Source of the DNA: Paraburkholderia xenovorans LB400
GTDB taxonomy: Bacteria; Pseudomonadota; Gammaproteobacteria; Burkholderiales; Burkholderiaceae
Direction of reading: 5' to 3'
DNA: 64,000 nucleotides
Assembly (NCBI RefSeq): GCF_000013645.1
Contig: NC_007951.1
Coordinates: 1,302,001-1,366,000, forward strand
In this document: positions 18,093-27,173 of the stretch, one piece after another
Position numbering within the stretch: the stretch's first letter is position 1
Layout of the letters: the number at the start of each line of letters is the position of its first letter
Program-made: the position numbers and the translations under genes
Notes under the pieces: generated by a model
The model's database searches: none
Told to the model about the DNA's origin: nothing
What the model saw: the letters and a program-made list of their open reading frames with translations, nothing else

Positions 18093-19730
18093 TTAACCGG
18101 CGGGATTGTCCTCGTCCGGCGGCGCGGCGGACGGCGCCGGGACGCCGCCCTGCGGCGCGCCGAGGATGCTGATCTGGAACGTCGGCGTGGCGGCGAGCGA
18201 TTGCAGCGTGGCGTCTTCGGGAATGTGTTCGAACAGCGGCAAGATCACCGAGCCGCCGATCACCGCGCGCCGGCTATTGTCGGCGGGCCGCAAGCCCCAT
18301 ACGTCCTGATAGACGACCGGCACCGCGCTGCCGTTGCGGGTGGTATTGCCGATATACAGCATCACATGGCCGCCGATGTAGATCAGCGTGCGCAGCGGCT
18401 CGCCGTGCCGCGCCAGATAGTCGAGCCGCTGCGCGGGCGTGGACGACGACAGGTCGATCATCCGCCCGGCGCTCATCTGCGTGGACGAATGGCGCGGCAG
18501 CCACACGCCGAACGCCGCGAAGATGCTTTGCAGTTCCGACGAGCAATCGTTGTACAGGCCGCTATTGCCCCAGCCGTAGGGCCGCCCGACCAATGCTTTC
18601 ATCAGCATGGCCAGATGGCGCGGCGTGGCGGTGAGCGGCGTCGGTGCGATTTGCGCGTCGCTCAGCGCGGCGGTGCGGATCAGTGCTTCGCCGTCCGCGT
18701 TGCGGGCCGGCACCAGTACCTGGCGCGCAACGGGGGTGTCGGTCGTGCCGGCCGTGCTAGTTGTCTGGCTCGCGTTGCCCGGATCGCTTGCGACGGGTTT
18801 TACCGGCGCCGGGCGTGCCGCATCGGCCGGGACGAGCGGCAGCAGCGTGCCGGCCGGCGCGGCGAAGCGGAACACGCCGCGGCTGTCGCGCACCGGCGCC
18901 GACGCGACGATCACCGCGCCGAGCGATTTGCCTGCCGCGGCGCGCCATGTGTCGACAAAGCGGTCGTCGGTCATGCCGACGCCGTCGCTGCGCACCCAGC
19001 CCTGCACATCGGGCGTCTGTACATAGAACCATGCGCCGTCGACGCTGGTTCCAAGCACATACAGCGGCGTTCCCGGCCGCACGGCCGAAATCTGCAGATT
19101 GTCGAACGGATAGCCTTCGCCGGCCAGCCGGTGGTCGTAGAACGACGGGTCGGTGGTCGGCAGTTCGCGCACCATCAGGTTGCCGGTGGCGATCGCGCGA
19201 CGCTCGGGCCGATAGACGGGCGTCTGCGTGAACTGCCCGACGTTCATGTTTTGCGCGATCGCGTCGATCCACGCCTTGTCGTGCGGGCGGAAGTTTTCGC
19301 CATAGCCGATGCCCGCGCCGCTTCTGCCGGTGTTGTCGAACCTGTCGATACGCCGCTGCTGCAATGCTGCAATATCCGCGCCTTGCTGGCGATAGACGCG
19401 CATCGTCACAAAGCCGGCGTTCCACGGCGATGGCGCGCTGGTGCCGGTGCCGAAGTAGCGCGCGTAGAGGGCTCTGAAATGCGCCTGCTGATCCGCTGCG
19501 CTCAGGAACGGCTGGTCGTAGCCGGGGCTGTCCGGTTCGAGCCAGTGATCGACGTCCTGGTCGTAGCCGGCGATCGGGAACAGCGTGACGGTGTCGGCCG
19601 GCGCGTGGGCGTCGTGCGTCGGCGGCGGATTGCTGCAGGCGGTGAGCGCCACGAGCGCGGCGCACAGCGCGGCGGCGCGGCGAGCGTTCGGCCACGCGGC
19701 GGCGAAGCGGGATAGAACGGCAACGGGCAT
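18093..19730 (-). CDS. SH3b/NlpC-P60 cell-wall hydrolase lipoprotein
   Basis: A 545-residue envelope protein. The N-terminus is a lipoprotein signal: basic start, hydrophobic stretch AAALCAALVALTAC, with Cys as the lipidation site. Two SH3b-like segments follow (PLYVLGTSVDGAWFYVQTPD and the APVRDSRGVFRFAAPAG region). The C-terminal NlpC/P60 domain has Cys396 in YNDCSSEL and His455 in GGHVMLYIGN. It is predicted to cleave peptidoglycan stem peptides in the periplasm. I chose the ATG at 19728-19730 because the signal peptide starts there; the open frame continues 101 codons upstream with no support. Confidence 0.88.
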   Translation of the reverse strand: MPVAVLSRFAAAWPNARRAAALCAALVALTACSNPPPTHDAHAPADTVTLFPIAGYDQDVDHWLEPDSPGYDQPFLSAADQQAHFRALYARYFGTGTSAPSPWNAGFVTMRVYRQQGADIAALQQRRIDRFDNTGRSGAGIGYGENFRPHDKAWIDAIAQNMNVGQFTQTPVYRPERRAIATGNLMVRELPTTDPSFYDHRLAGEGYPFDNLQISAVRPGTPLYVLGTSVDGAWFYVQTPDVQGWVRSDGVGMTDDRFVDTWRAAAGKSLGAVIVASAPVRDSRGVFRFAAPAGTLLPLVPADAARPAPVKPVASDPGNASQTTSTAGTTDTPVARQVLVPARNADGEALIRTAALSDAQIAPTPLTATPRHLAMLMKALVGRPYGWGNSGLYNDCSSELQSIFAAFGVWLPRHSSTQMSAGRMIDLSSSTPAQRLDYLARHGEPLRTLIYIGGHVMLYIGNTTRNGSAVPVVYQDVWGLRPADNSRRAVIGGSVILPLFEHIPEDATLQSLAATPTFQISILGAPQGGVPAPSAAPPDEDNPAG

Positions 19731-19804
19731 GAGTTTCCGCGAAGAAGGTCCAGAGCACGATAATACGGTGTCGGCGCATTGTGCCGCATGTCTTGTGGGC
19801 GCTT

Positions 19805-19853
19805 CATCGTGCACGCCCGCCATGTGCGGACCCATCGTGTACGCCCATACATG
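19805..19853. repeat. Direct repeat upstream of the Mop gene
   Basis: CATCGTGCACGCCC (19805-19818) and CATCGTGTACGCCC (19833-19846) differ at one base, lie 28 bp apart and both run on into a CATG after a few bases. They sit in the divergent region between the lipoprotein and Mop genes, a position suited to a regulator. Confidence 0.5.
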
Positions 19854-20017
19854 GCACTTATGTGGTTTCATTGGGATTCGCGCCGTCGATGGCGGCGGTG
19901 CGATACCTTGCTTCACACGCAGGCCGCCGCAACCGGCGAGCGTTCCATCACACTCGCTGCCCATCCGAACGCATCGCCTCGAAACGCTCGCGCGAGGCGG
20001 CAAAACAGGAGCACAAC

Positions 20018-20440
20018 ATGCAAACCAGTGCACGCAATCAATTCGCCGGTGAAGTGACCGAACTCAAACATGGCGCGGTGAACGACGAAGTCACGCTGCG
20101 CACGCAGAACGGTCTGGAGATCGTCTCGATCATCACGCACGGCAGCGCGACTTCGCTCGGTCTCGCGGTGGGCAAGAAAGCATTCGCGCTGGTCAAGGCG
20201 TCTTCTGTGATCCTGATGGTCGATGTGACGAAGAACCAGGTGTCGGCGCGCAATTGCATCACCGGTACGGTGTCGGCGGTCACGAAGGGCGCGGTGAATT
20301 CGGAGGTGTCGATCAGCGCCGGCGGCGCGCAGATCGAGGCGATCATCACCAACGAGAGCGTCGATCGCCTCGGTCTCGCGAACGGCAAAGCGGCGACGGC
20401 GATTTTCAAGGCATCGAGCGTGATCATCGGCGTGGAGTGA
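20018..20440 (+). CDS. Tandem Mop-domain molybdate-binding protein (molbindin)
   Basis: A 140-residue protein made of two Mop repeats: residues 4-70 (ARNQFAGEVTELKHGAVNDE through FALVKASSVIL) and 75-140 (ARNCITGTVSAVTKGAVNSE through TAIFKASSVIIGVE). Each has the GxVxxVxxGAVNxEV and KASSVI signatures of molybdate-binding molbindins. No ABC-transporter or DNA-binding part is attached, so it is a stand-alone di-Mop storage or homeostasis protein. The start at 20018 follows CAGGAG at 20006-20011. Confidence 0.9.
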   Translation: MQTSARNQFAGEVTELKHGAVNDEVTLRTQNGLEIVSIITHGSATSLGLAVGKKAFALVKASSVILMVDVTKNQVSARNCITGTVSAVTKGAVNSEVSISAGGAQIEAIITNESVDRLGLANGKAATAIFKASSVIIGVE

Positions 20441-20463
20441 CGCGCGATCGTCAACTGATTCAT

Positions 20464-20498
20464 CCCCGTCGGCTTCAGCCTAACGATAGCCGGCGGGG
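20464..20498 (+). terminator. Hairpin after the Mop gene
   Basis: CCCCGTCGGC (20464-20473) can pair with GCCGGCGGGG (20489-20498), one G-U pair, across a 15-base loop. It begins 24 bases after the stop. There is no T-run, so this is a weak terminator call. Confidence 0.35.
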
Positions 20499-20637
20499 CT
20501 TGATGGAATCGCAAGGAAAGAGGCTATGTGCATGGCGCGGCGCTCCGCTTCGCTTCGCGCTCCGTGAAGGAAACGGTAGCTTGCTTTAAACTGCTCGGTC
20601 CACTGTTCCTCTTTCCGCTTTCATCACGGACGCCGTC

Positions 20638-21138
20638 ATGTTCGAAGTCTCCACCGCCTCGCATCTGCCCAAAGCCGCGCACTACGAAGAACTGGTCGCC
20701 CAGGCGCGCTCGCTGTTAGCCGGCGAAACCGACTGGATCGCGAACGCCGCGAATTTTTCCGCATTCGTGTTTCACTCCCTCAGTGATCTGAACTGGGCGG
20801 GATTCTATTTCCACGACGGTCAGGAACTGGTCGTCGGACCGTTCCAGGGCAAGCCCGCGTGCGTGCGCATCGCGCTGGGCAAGGGCGTATGCGGCACGGC
20901 GGCGCAAACCCGGCAGACCCAGGTCGTGCGTGACGTGCATGAATTTCCCGGGCATATTGCCTGCGATTCGGCCTCGCAATCGGAAATCGTCGTGCCGCTG
21001 GTCGCGCCGGACGGCACGCTGATCGGCGTGTGGGATGTCGATAGCCCGGTGGTCGCACGCTTCGACGAAGAAGACGCGAAGGGCATGGAAGCGCTGTGTG
21101 CGGTGTTCATCCAGGCCGCGTTGCCGCGCGCCGCGTAG
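20638..21138 (+). CDS. GAF-domain free methionine-(R)-sulfoxide reductase
   Basis: A 166-residue cytoplasmic protein that is a single GAF domain of the fRMsr (YebR/MsrC) type, reducing free Met-R-O with thioredoxin. It contains WAGFYFHDGQELVVGPFQG and the three Cys at residues 75, 85 and 109 (PACVRIALGKGVCGTAA, HIACDSASQSEIVVPL). Their spacing of 10 and 24 equals that of the E. coli catalytic cysteines. It ends with a GVWDVDSP strand. It follows a 197-base gap after the Mop gene. Confidence 0.9.
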   Translation: MFEVSTASHLPKAAHYEELVAQARSLLAGETDWIANAANFSAFVFHSLSDLNWAGFYFHDGQELVVGPFQGKPACVRIALGKGVCGTAAQTRQTQVVRDVHEFPGHIACDSASQSEIVVPLVAPDGTLIGVWDVDSPVVARFDEEDAKGMEALCAVFIQAALPRAA

Positions 21139-21559
21139 GCTTCCCGGGATTTGCGCAGCAGCGGTGCGGAGGGCTCTTTTGCTTTTCCGCAGAGTCTCCG
21201 CCGCTGCCAGCAGCCGATGACGTTCGCCGCCGACGTCACCCCGGCAAACACATCAGCATGACGCCGCTCGGCGAACCGCTTGCGGTGTTCTGCTCGAACC
21301 GCTCGACTGGCGACTGCACCTGATCGATTGAATCGCCACCTTTGCCGCAAAGCGTCGGGGATTACACCAAGGGAAACGATTGGCGTGAAGAACGCAGGCT
21401 CTGCGAGGTCGGCGGGTGCGCGAAAGCCGTTATCATACGCACGGCTGCCCAAAACATTGGACTGGAGTTGCGCCGCTTTACTCGGGACTTTACTGTTTGC
21501 GCGCGTCAAAAACACGTTCGATCGCTTCGACTACTCACGAATATCAAAAGGCTGGCGCG
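21139..21559 (+). other. 421-base gap upstream of the EAL protein gene
   Basis: No gene is supported. A hairpin at 21159-21206 (CAGCGG with a 2-base bulge then GCGGAG, against CTCCGCCGCTG) may end the reductase transcript. TTGCGC at 21468-21473 and TACTGT at 21491-21496, 17 bp apart, could be the promoter for the next gene. Neither is strong. Confidence 0.4.
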
Positions 21560-23269
21560 ATGCAAGACCACCTCTACGCCGCAGCGCGTCCGCGCGACGC
21601 CGCGCTAGCGTCGGCGCCTTGCGGCATGTTCATCTGCCGCGCGGATGGCACGTTCGATTCCGTCAACGCCGCTTTCGAAAAGCTGACTGGATTTGCGGCA
21701 GAGGAACTGATCGGGCGGCGCACTTTCGAATCTTTGCTCGATCCGGCCGAATTAGCGAGGCGCCGCGCCGAGCTTCCGCAGCTTGAAATGGTGACTTCGC
21801 GCTACGAAAGCGAATGGAGTTTCCTCAGGCGCAATGGCACGCCGATTCGCGTGGTGCTGGCGTTGGCGCCGCTTGTCGCGGGGCCGGCGCATGCGGGCGG
21901 TGCAGGCGCCGGACCGGCGTGTTATGTGGGCATGGCATTCGACATGACACGTTACGCGCAGTCGGAAGCGCGTCTCTGGTATGTCGCGCATCACGACGGC
22001 GTGACCCGTCTGCCGAATCAAACGCTTTTTACTGAACGGCTGGAGTTGACGATCGCGCGTTGCCAGCGCAACGGCAGCGGTTTTACCGTGCTGATCGCCG
22101 AACTCGATCACTTGCGCAAACTGCGCGACGCGCTCGGTTTGCACGCCGCCGAGCTCGTGCTGCAGATCGTCGGTGAACGCTTGCGCGGCCTCTTTCCAAA
22201 CGACGGCACGATCGCCTCGATCGGCGGGACGCAGTTCGCGCTGCTGGTCAACGAAACCGGCGCAGCCGCCGATGCCTTCGCGGCCGAAGCGCTGGCCCGC
22301 ATCGCCGAAGCCATCGACTACGCCGGCACCGCGTTGAACATTACCGCGAGCATCGGCATCGTCGCTTATCCGGCCGATGGTGGCGATGCGCCTACGCTGA
22401 TGCGTCGCGCGGGCGTGGCGTTGTCGGCGGCATCGGCCGTGACGGGCAATGCGGTGCGGCGCTTTTCCGCCGCGCTGGAAGGTCAGGCCGCGCGCCGCTT
22501 CGAGCTGGAGACCATGCTGCGTGAAGCGATCGAGCGTCAGCAACTGCATCTCGTGTATCAACCGCAGGTGACGCTCTCCACTGGCCGTATCGCGCAAGTC
22601 GAAACGCTGCTGCGCTGGAACCATCCGCAGCGCGGGCTGATCAGCCCGGTCGAATTCGTGCCGGTCGCGGAGGAGGCGGGTCTGATCGAGCAGATCGGCG
22701 AGTGGGTGATCCGGACCGCGTGCCGCGACGCCGGCAAATTGCTGCGACTGACCGGCACGTTGCCGCGCTTCGCGGTGAATGTATCGCCGCAGCAGTTCCA
22801 GCGGCAAAACCTGTTCGAGACGATTCGCGAAGCACTCGATGAGGCCGCGCTCGACCCTTCCTACCTCGAAGTGGAAATCACCGAAGGAGTGCTGCTCGGC
22901 GACACCGAGCAAGCTTTGCAAACGCTCTTTGCGTTGCGCGAACTGGGCGTGGAAGTCGCGGTGGACGATTTCGGCACCGGCTATTCGAGCCTCGCGTATC
23001 TGACGCGTTTCCCGCTGAATCGCCTGAAAATCGACCGCTCGTTCGTGATGCGCATGAGCACGGATTCGCAGTGTGAGGCGCTGGTCGGCGCCATCATCGC
23101 GATGGCGCATGCGCTCAAATCGCGCGTAACGGCCGAAGGCGTCGAAACGGCGGAGCAGGCCGCGCAACTCGAAGCGCTCGGCTGTGACGAAGCGCAAGGC
23201 TTCTGGTTCTCGCGTCCGATTACGGTTGGCGCGCTGCGGAATTTGTTGAGGCCGTTGGGCACACCCTAA
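21560..23269 (+). CDS. PAS-GGDEF-EAL protein, degenerate cyclase, probable c-di-GMP phosphodiesterase
   Basis: A 569-residue cytoplasmic signalling protein. A PAS fold spans about residues 20-120 (CRADGTFDSVNAAFEKLTGF). A GGDEF domain follows, but the active motif reads GGTQF at residues 222-226, so no cyclase activity is expected. The EAL domain at about 310-560 has E348-T-L, NVSPQQFQ, EITEGVLL, DDFGTGYSS at 469-477, KIDRSFV and AEGVET. The phosphodiesterase residues look intact. The start at 21560 gives a normal PAS N-terminus; the open frame runs on 48 codons upstream. Confidence 0.9.
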   Translation: MQDHLYAAARPRDAALASAPCGMFICRADGTFDSVNAAFEKLTGFAAEELIGRRTFESLLDPAELARRRAELPQLEMVTSRYESEWSFLRRNGTPIRVVLALAPLVAGPAHAGGAGAGPACYVGMAFDMTRYAQSEARLWYVAHHDGVTRLPNQTLFTERLELTIARCQRNGSGFTVLIAELDHLRKLRDALGLHAAELVLQIVGERLRGLFPNDGTIASIGGTQFALLVNETGAAADAFAAEALARIAEAIDYAGTALNITASIGIVAYPADGGDAPTLMRRAGVALSAASAVTGNAVRRFSAALEGQAARRFELETMLREAIERQQLHLVYQPQVTLSTGRIAQVETLLRWNHPQRGLISPVEFVPVAEEAGLIEQIGEWVIRTACRDAGKLLRLTGTLPRFAVNVSPQQFQRQNLFETIREALDEAALDPSYLEVEITEGVLLGDTEQALQTLFALRELGVEVAVDDFGTGYSSLAYLTRFPLNRLKIDRSFVMRMSTDSQCEALVGAIIAMAHALKSRVTAEGVETAEQAAQLEALGCDEAQGFWFSRPITVGALRNLLRPLGTP

Positions 23270-23299
23270 GGCGCGGATTTGCCGGCAGCCCGATGACGC

Positions 23300-23329
23300 G
23301 CCGGCATGCAGTATTGCCACCATGCCGGC
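23300..23329. terminator. Hairpin between converging genes
   Basis: GCCGGCATG (23300-23308) and CATGCCGGC (23321-23329) are perfect 9-bp arms with a 12-base loop, between the converging EAL and DUF2945 genes. It may serve both directions. No T-run is present. Confidence 0.45.
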
Positions 23330-23350
23330 AGCTATGCTTAGCCATCCATA

Positions 23351-23566
23351 TCAATTCTTGATCCGGTGCAGCGCTTCGCCGCGATGAATAGCATGCTTGC
23401 CGCTCTTCTCGCTTTGCACTTCGTAATGCGGGCCGGATGGGGACGCATCCACGGTTCTACCCTCAACGGTCGTATGGGCGGAGATGACGCGCACTACCTT
23501 GCCCTGCGTGACGCCTTGCGGCGTGTTCCAGCCAACGCGATCTCCGGGCTTCAGAAGTTGGGACAT
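23351..23566 (-). CDS. DUF2945 (hypervirulence-associated TUDOR-like) protein
   Basis: A 71-residue protein beginning MSQLLKPGDRVGWNTPQGVT, with GKVVRVIS and a C-terminal KHAIHRGEALHRI. This matches the small beta-barrel DUF2945 family of unknown function. The start at 23564-23566 gives the usual family N-terminus; a Met seven codons upstream is possible. It is transcribed away from the divergent MscS gene. Confidence 0.8.
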   Translation of the reverse strand: MSQLLKPGDRVGWNTPQGVTQGKVVRVISAHTTVEGRTVDASPSGPHYEVQSEKSGKHAIHRGEALHRIKN

Positions 23567-23724
23567 AGGGTACTCGCTCCTATACACGATTCAGGGCCAC
23601 CGCTCCCGCGAACATGCTTCAGCAAGCAGTGTGCCTCGCTACGTGGGCGCGTAAAGGGCAGGAAAGGGCAGGAACGCATCCTGCTTCGCTGCATCACGAC
23701 ACCGCAACGGAACGAAGACTCAAG

Positions 23725-24534
23725 ATGAACGATCTCCTCGCCCGACTCTTTCACTTCCAGCCGTCGCTGCTCGTCACGTTGACGCACGACGCCCTTCATA
23801 TCGTGCTGGCCGTGCTGATCCTCGTGGTCGGCTGGTGGCTGTCGAATCGCGTCGGCACGATGTTCGCCCGAACGCTCGCGCGCACGCATGCGGACCCGAC
23901 GCTCGCGCCGATGCTGGCGGCCATGAGCACGTGGGCCGTGCGCGTGCTGGTTGTCATCGCGGCGCTAGGCGAAGTCGGCATCGCGACCGCGAGCGTGCTG
24001 GCGGTGCTCGGTGCGGCCGGTCTGGCGATTGGACTCGCGTTGCAAGGCACGCTGCAGAACATCGCGGCCGGCATGATGCTGCTGATGCTGCGGCCGTTTC
24101 GCGTCGGCGACGTGATCGAAGGCAGCGGCGCGGCGGCGGGTATCGTGCGCGAAGTGGGGCTCTTCACCACGCGCATCGAGCGCGGCGACGGCAACGCGGT
24201 ATTCGTGCCTAACAGCCAGATCTGGAGCAATCCGGTGATCAACTACAGCAGCGGCGGCACGCAGCGTATCGAGGTCGAAGTGGGCCTCGCGCAGCGCAAG
24301 GATGTCGACGCGGCGATCGGCGAATTGAAAAAGCTCGTCGCCGACGAACCGCGCGTGCTGAGCGGAGCCACGCTCGCACCGATCGTCACGGTGGCGGACT
24401 ATCCGGACGATGGCGGCGCGACGCTGCGCATCGCGGCGTGGGTGCGCACGCCGGACGCGTCGCTTGCGAGCGGCGACTTGCACGAGCACGCACAGGCCGC
24501 GCTCGAACAGGCCGGTTGTCCGGTCGCGGCCTAG
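23725..24534 (+). CDS. Small-conductance mechanosensitive channel (MscS family)
   Basis: A 269-residue inner-membrane channel, about the size of E. coli MscS (286). Three transmembrane helices are visible: LHIVLAVLILVVGWWLS, AVRVLVVIAALGEVGIA and the pore helix ASVLAVLGAAGLAIGLALQ. The cytoplasmic beta domain holds RPFRVGDVIE and GNAVFVPNSQIWSNPVINYS, hallmark MscS motifs. It releases solutes on hypo-osmotic shock. It runs toward the esterase gene, ending 26 bases before it. Confidence 0.92.
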   Translation: MNDLLARLFHFQPSLLVTLTHDALHIVLAVLILVVGWWLSNRVGTMFARTLARTHADPTLAPMLAAMSTWAVRVLVVIAALGEVGIATASVLAVLGAAGLAIGLALQGTLQNIAAGMMLLMLRPFRVGDVIEGSGAAAGIVREVGLFTTRIERGDGNAVFVPNSQIWSNPVINYSSGGTQRIEVEVGLAQRKDVDAAIGELKKLVADEPRVLSGATLAPIVTVADYPDDGGATLRIAAWVRTPDASLASGDLHEHAQAALEQAGCPVAA

Positions 24535-24560
24535 CGCCTCGCTCGCCGCGCATTGCCCGC

Positions 24561-25679
24561 TCAACGCGCTTGCGGATGGGCGAGGAAGAACCTCACCATT
24601 TCCGCGGCCGCATCGGGTCCGGACGGGTCCGTGTACGAACCTTGCCGGCTGCCGCCCGACCAGGCGTGACCCGCGCCGTGAATCGACCAGTACTCCGCTT
24701 CCACGCCGTTCGCCGCGACGTGCCGTTGCTGCGTATGGGTACGCGTATGGGCACGCCGGCCGCTTGCAGCGCCGGATTGCGCGCTGACCGTGGTCGTGCC
24801 CGCGTCGAAGGACGCGACGATCCCGGCTGCGTTCGACGGATGGACCGTCGTATCCGCATCGCCATGAAACACGATAAGCGGACGTTGCGGCACGGCGCGC
24901 GCGCGACGATGTTGCGCGTTGCCGCCCCTCATCGCGCCGAGCGCCGAGGGCAGATCTTTCGCACAGCCGTAGGCGAGGCCCGAATGCACGCCCGCCGCCG
25001 CGTAGAGATCGGGCGAAGTCTTCAGCATGATGTCCGCCATCGCGCCGCCCGCCGACAGCCCCGCCACATACACGCGCGCCGGATCCACGCGATAGCGTCC
25101 CATCACTTCCCGCGTGATGCCGGCGATCAACGACGGCTCGCCCTGGTCGCGCAACTGATCGCCGGGCTTGAACCAGTTCCAGCATTTCGAAGGATTGGCC
25201 GCCTGCGTCTGATTCGGATACACGACGATGAAGCCGTGACGCTCGGCCATTTCGTTCATGCGCGTGCCGGCGGCGAAGTCGTCGGCGTTCTGGGTGCAGC
25301 CGTGCAGCATCACGATCAGCGGCGATGGTTCGCCCGTGTAAGCGGCCGGCACGTAGAGCTTGTACTGACGCTGTCCGGCTGCGTTGCTGAACGTGTGTGT
25401 GCTGAAGGTGCCCGGCGTGTCGGCGTCGAGGGGCGGGGCGTCGAAGGTCGGCGCGGCCGGCGCGGGGTGCACCTGCTTTTGCGCCTGTGACCAGGCTTGC
25501 GCCCATTCGCCGGCGTTGGACGGCGTGAGCGGCGCCGCCGTGCGGCTCATGTGCGCCTCGCTCGCGCTGCCGCCCGAGAGTGCGCGCTGAACCGCCGCGG
25601 TGGCTTCCTGCGGGCCCTTCGTCTGTAATAGCTCGAAGGCGTCTTTCATTGATTTCAGAAAATCTTCGTTCATCTTCAT
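24561..25679 (-). CDS. PHB-depolymerase family esterase
   Basis: A 372-residue alpha/beta hydrolase of the extracellular PHB depolymerase/feruloyl esterase (LpqC-like) family. The oxyanion motif MLHGCTQN is near residue 123. Ser209 lies in the lipase box GLSAGG, an Asp in FHGDADTTVHPSN, and a His in IHGAGHAWSGG. No signal peptide is visible in the MKMNEDFLKSMKDAFELL start, which looks helical and cytoplasmic. An insertion rich in Arg/His/Thr follows VSAQSG. The substrate is unproven. It lies 105 bases downstream of the CopG-type regulator gene on the same strand. Confidence 0.87.
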   Translation of the reverse strand: MKMNEDFLKSMKDAFELLQTKGPQEATAAVQRALSGGSASEAHMSRTAAPLTPSNAGEWAQAWSQAQKQVHPAPAAPTFDAPPLDADTPGTFSTHTFSNAAGQRQYKLYVPAAYTGEPSPLIVMLHGCTQNADDFAAGTRMNEMAERHGFIVVYPNQTQAANPSKCWNWFKPGDQLRDQGEPSLIAGITREVMGRYRVDPARVYVAGLSAGGAMADIMLKTSPDLYAAAGVHSGLAYGCAKDLPSALGAMRGGNAQHRRARAVPQRPLIVFHGDADTTVHPSNAAGIVASFDAGTTTVSAQSGAASGRRAHTRTHTQQRHVAANGVEAEYWSIHGAGHAWSGGSRQGSYTDPSGPDAAAEMVRFFLAHPQAR

Positions 25680-25784
25680 GATGGTTGCGTTGTCCTGCGT
25701 GACCTGTTTGAGGCGCGAGCAAGCGGGGCGACTGACGAGTCACCGCGTTCGCTCACGGAGTGAGTCCGCTGTCCGGCGCTGCGT

Positions 25785-26210
25785 CTAGCTGATGCGGCCC
25801 GCCAGCGCTGCCTTGACCGCGGGCGAGGCGTGAAAGGCGCCGAGCACCACCACCGATGCAATCGTGGCCGCCGCGAGTTCGGGCGACACATCGGCTGCGA
25901 TGCTGGCGAGGCCGAGCACATGAATGTCGAGTTGCTCGTGTGCGGCTTGAGCCGCTTCGAGATCCTGCCGGGAGAAGTGCTGCAGACCGAGCACCAGCGC
26001 GCGCCGCGTCACCGTTTCCGTAACGACCTGCGCATGCACGGCGAGCTGGTTGCGGATCGCCGTGCGGATCAGGTCGGTGCGGTTCGAGTAAAAGCCTTCT
26101 TCGACCAGCAGATCGATCTGGCCGAGGTCGATCGGACCCAGGTTGATGGTGATTTTTTCGGTCTCGCCGCCTTTGGGGCGGGAGGTGTCGATGAGGCTGA
26201 GTTTAGGCAT
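25785..26210 (-). CDS. CopG/ribbon-helix-helix family regulator
   Basis: A 141-residue protein. Residues 15-60 carry the ribbon-helix-helix pattern: EKITINLGPIDLGQIDLLVE then FYSNRTDLIRTAIRNQLA. The C-terminal 80 residues are helical and hydrophobic and not part of known regulators that I recognise. The start at 26208-26210 is chosen because GGAG lies 6 bases upstream; an in-frame Met 11 codons earlier has weaker support. Its neighbour is the esterase, so control of that gene is a reasonable guess. Confidence 0.75.
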   Translation of the reverse strand: MPKLSLIDTSRPKGGETEKITINLGPIDLGQIDLLVEEGFYSNRTDLIRTAIRNQLAVHAQVVTETVTRRALVLGLQHFSRQDLEAAQAAHEQLDIHVLGLASIAADVSPELAAATIASVVVLGAFHASPAVKAALAGRIS

Positions 26211-26262
26211 TTGCACTCCGGGAGGCATCTTGAAGCCATCCAATTAACATCCAGTGGGATGG

Positions 26263-26906
26263 TTATACGCCTGCGGGGTGGGTGCGGTCAATGGGGAAAT
26301 TGGGGGTTCGGTTGGAGGGGCGAGTGTCGAGGGATCGGGCGTCTGGCAGAGCCGGTTTGGCTAACGGCCGGCTGTATAGCTTGCCGATCCCGTATCCGAG
26401 CCACGTGAGCCCAAGCCCCGCCTGCTCTTGCACGGCACCGCGAGCCTTTTGCACAAGGTCGGCGAGCGAGCGATCTGCTGCGGCAAGATCCACGTCGTGG
26501 CAGATCAAATACTGCGGAATAGATCCGGCCTGATTGCAATCGAAACGGGTCTGTTGCAATGGCCCGTCGCCGCTCTGGGGCCGCGGAGGTGGTGCCGCGA
26601 TGTTTGATGCAGGAATCGCAACTGCCGCGGGAACTTGCATAGGAGCCGGCGCTGGTTGGGCGGCAGTCGTCTCGACAGGGACGGTGTGCCCGTAAGCATG
26701 AGTTGACCCGATACTGCATCGGCGAGCATCCCTCCCACAAGAGAGTCCGGCGTCACGCGCAACGTTTCCGTTCTGATCACCGTATCGCCGGAAACCGTTT
26801 CAGACTTTGCAAATTCGCACGGGGCCTGGCAGCTTACGCGGCTGACTACGCTTGTGTCGTTGGCGTCTTGCCCCAGGATAAGAATCACATTAGTGAATTT
26901 GCGCAT
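26263..26906 (-). pseudogene. Frameshifted lysozyme-inhibitor (DUF1311/LprI-like) gene remnant
   Basis: Two overlapping frames read together. The first, 26505-26906, starts MRKFTNVILILGQDAN and includes ETVSGDTVIRTETLRVTPDS. The second, open through 26263, has a Pro/Ala-rich linker followed by TRFDCNQAGSIPQYLICHDV and LAAADRSLADL. This resembles the Cys-containing N-half of DUF1311, whose second part is absent. The second frame has no start with a ribosome-binding site. A frameshift near 26690-26760 joining them is the simplest reading; two unrelated small ORFs is the alternative. Confidence 0.4.
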
Positions 26907-27063
26907 AGGACAAGCGCCAATTCGCGCTCAGGGAGACTCGCATTCGCAAAGTATGGCAACTGCGCCGGCGTGCCGAACGGCTGCGCCCCTGGAAAATGAC
27001 GGAGCGCTGAATCAGCGGTACGAGTTGGCGATGTTCAAGAGTGTGTCGGCTGGCTGAGATCCG

Positions 27064-27097
27064 CTGTGAAGGCGCCTTGATAAAGGCGCGTTCACAG
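27064..27097. terminator. 34-base hairpin downstream of rng
   Basis: CTGTGAAGGCGCCTT (27064-27078), loop GATA, AAGGCGCGTTCACAG (27083-27097): 15-bp arms with one mismatch. It is 77 bases beyond the rng stop on the minus strand and has no T-run. It could be the rng 3' hairpin or part of a small mobile remnant. Confidence 0.45.
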
Positions 27098-27173
27098 TAC
27101 TCTTTCGCAATGGGTAACTACGAGTTCTCTGAGGCGGGAGAGATACTTGAAAAGCTTGATCAGAAATAAGGCT

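Noticed and set aside
20031..20033. Far-upstream start for the NlpC/P60 lipoprotein
   Set aside because: It would put about 100 residues without signal-peptide character before an obvious lipoprotein signal.
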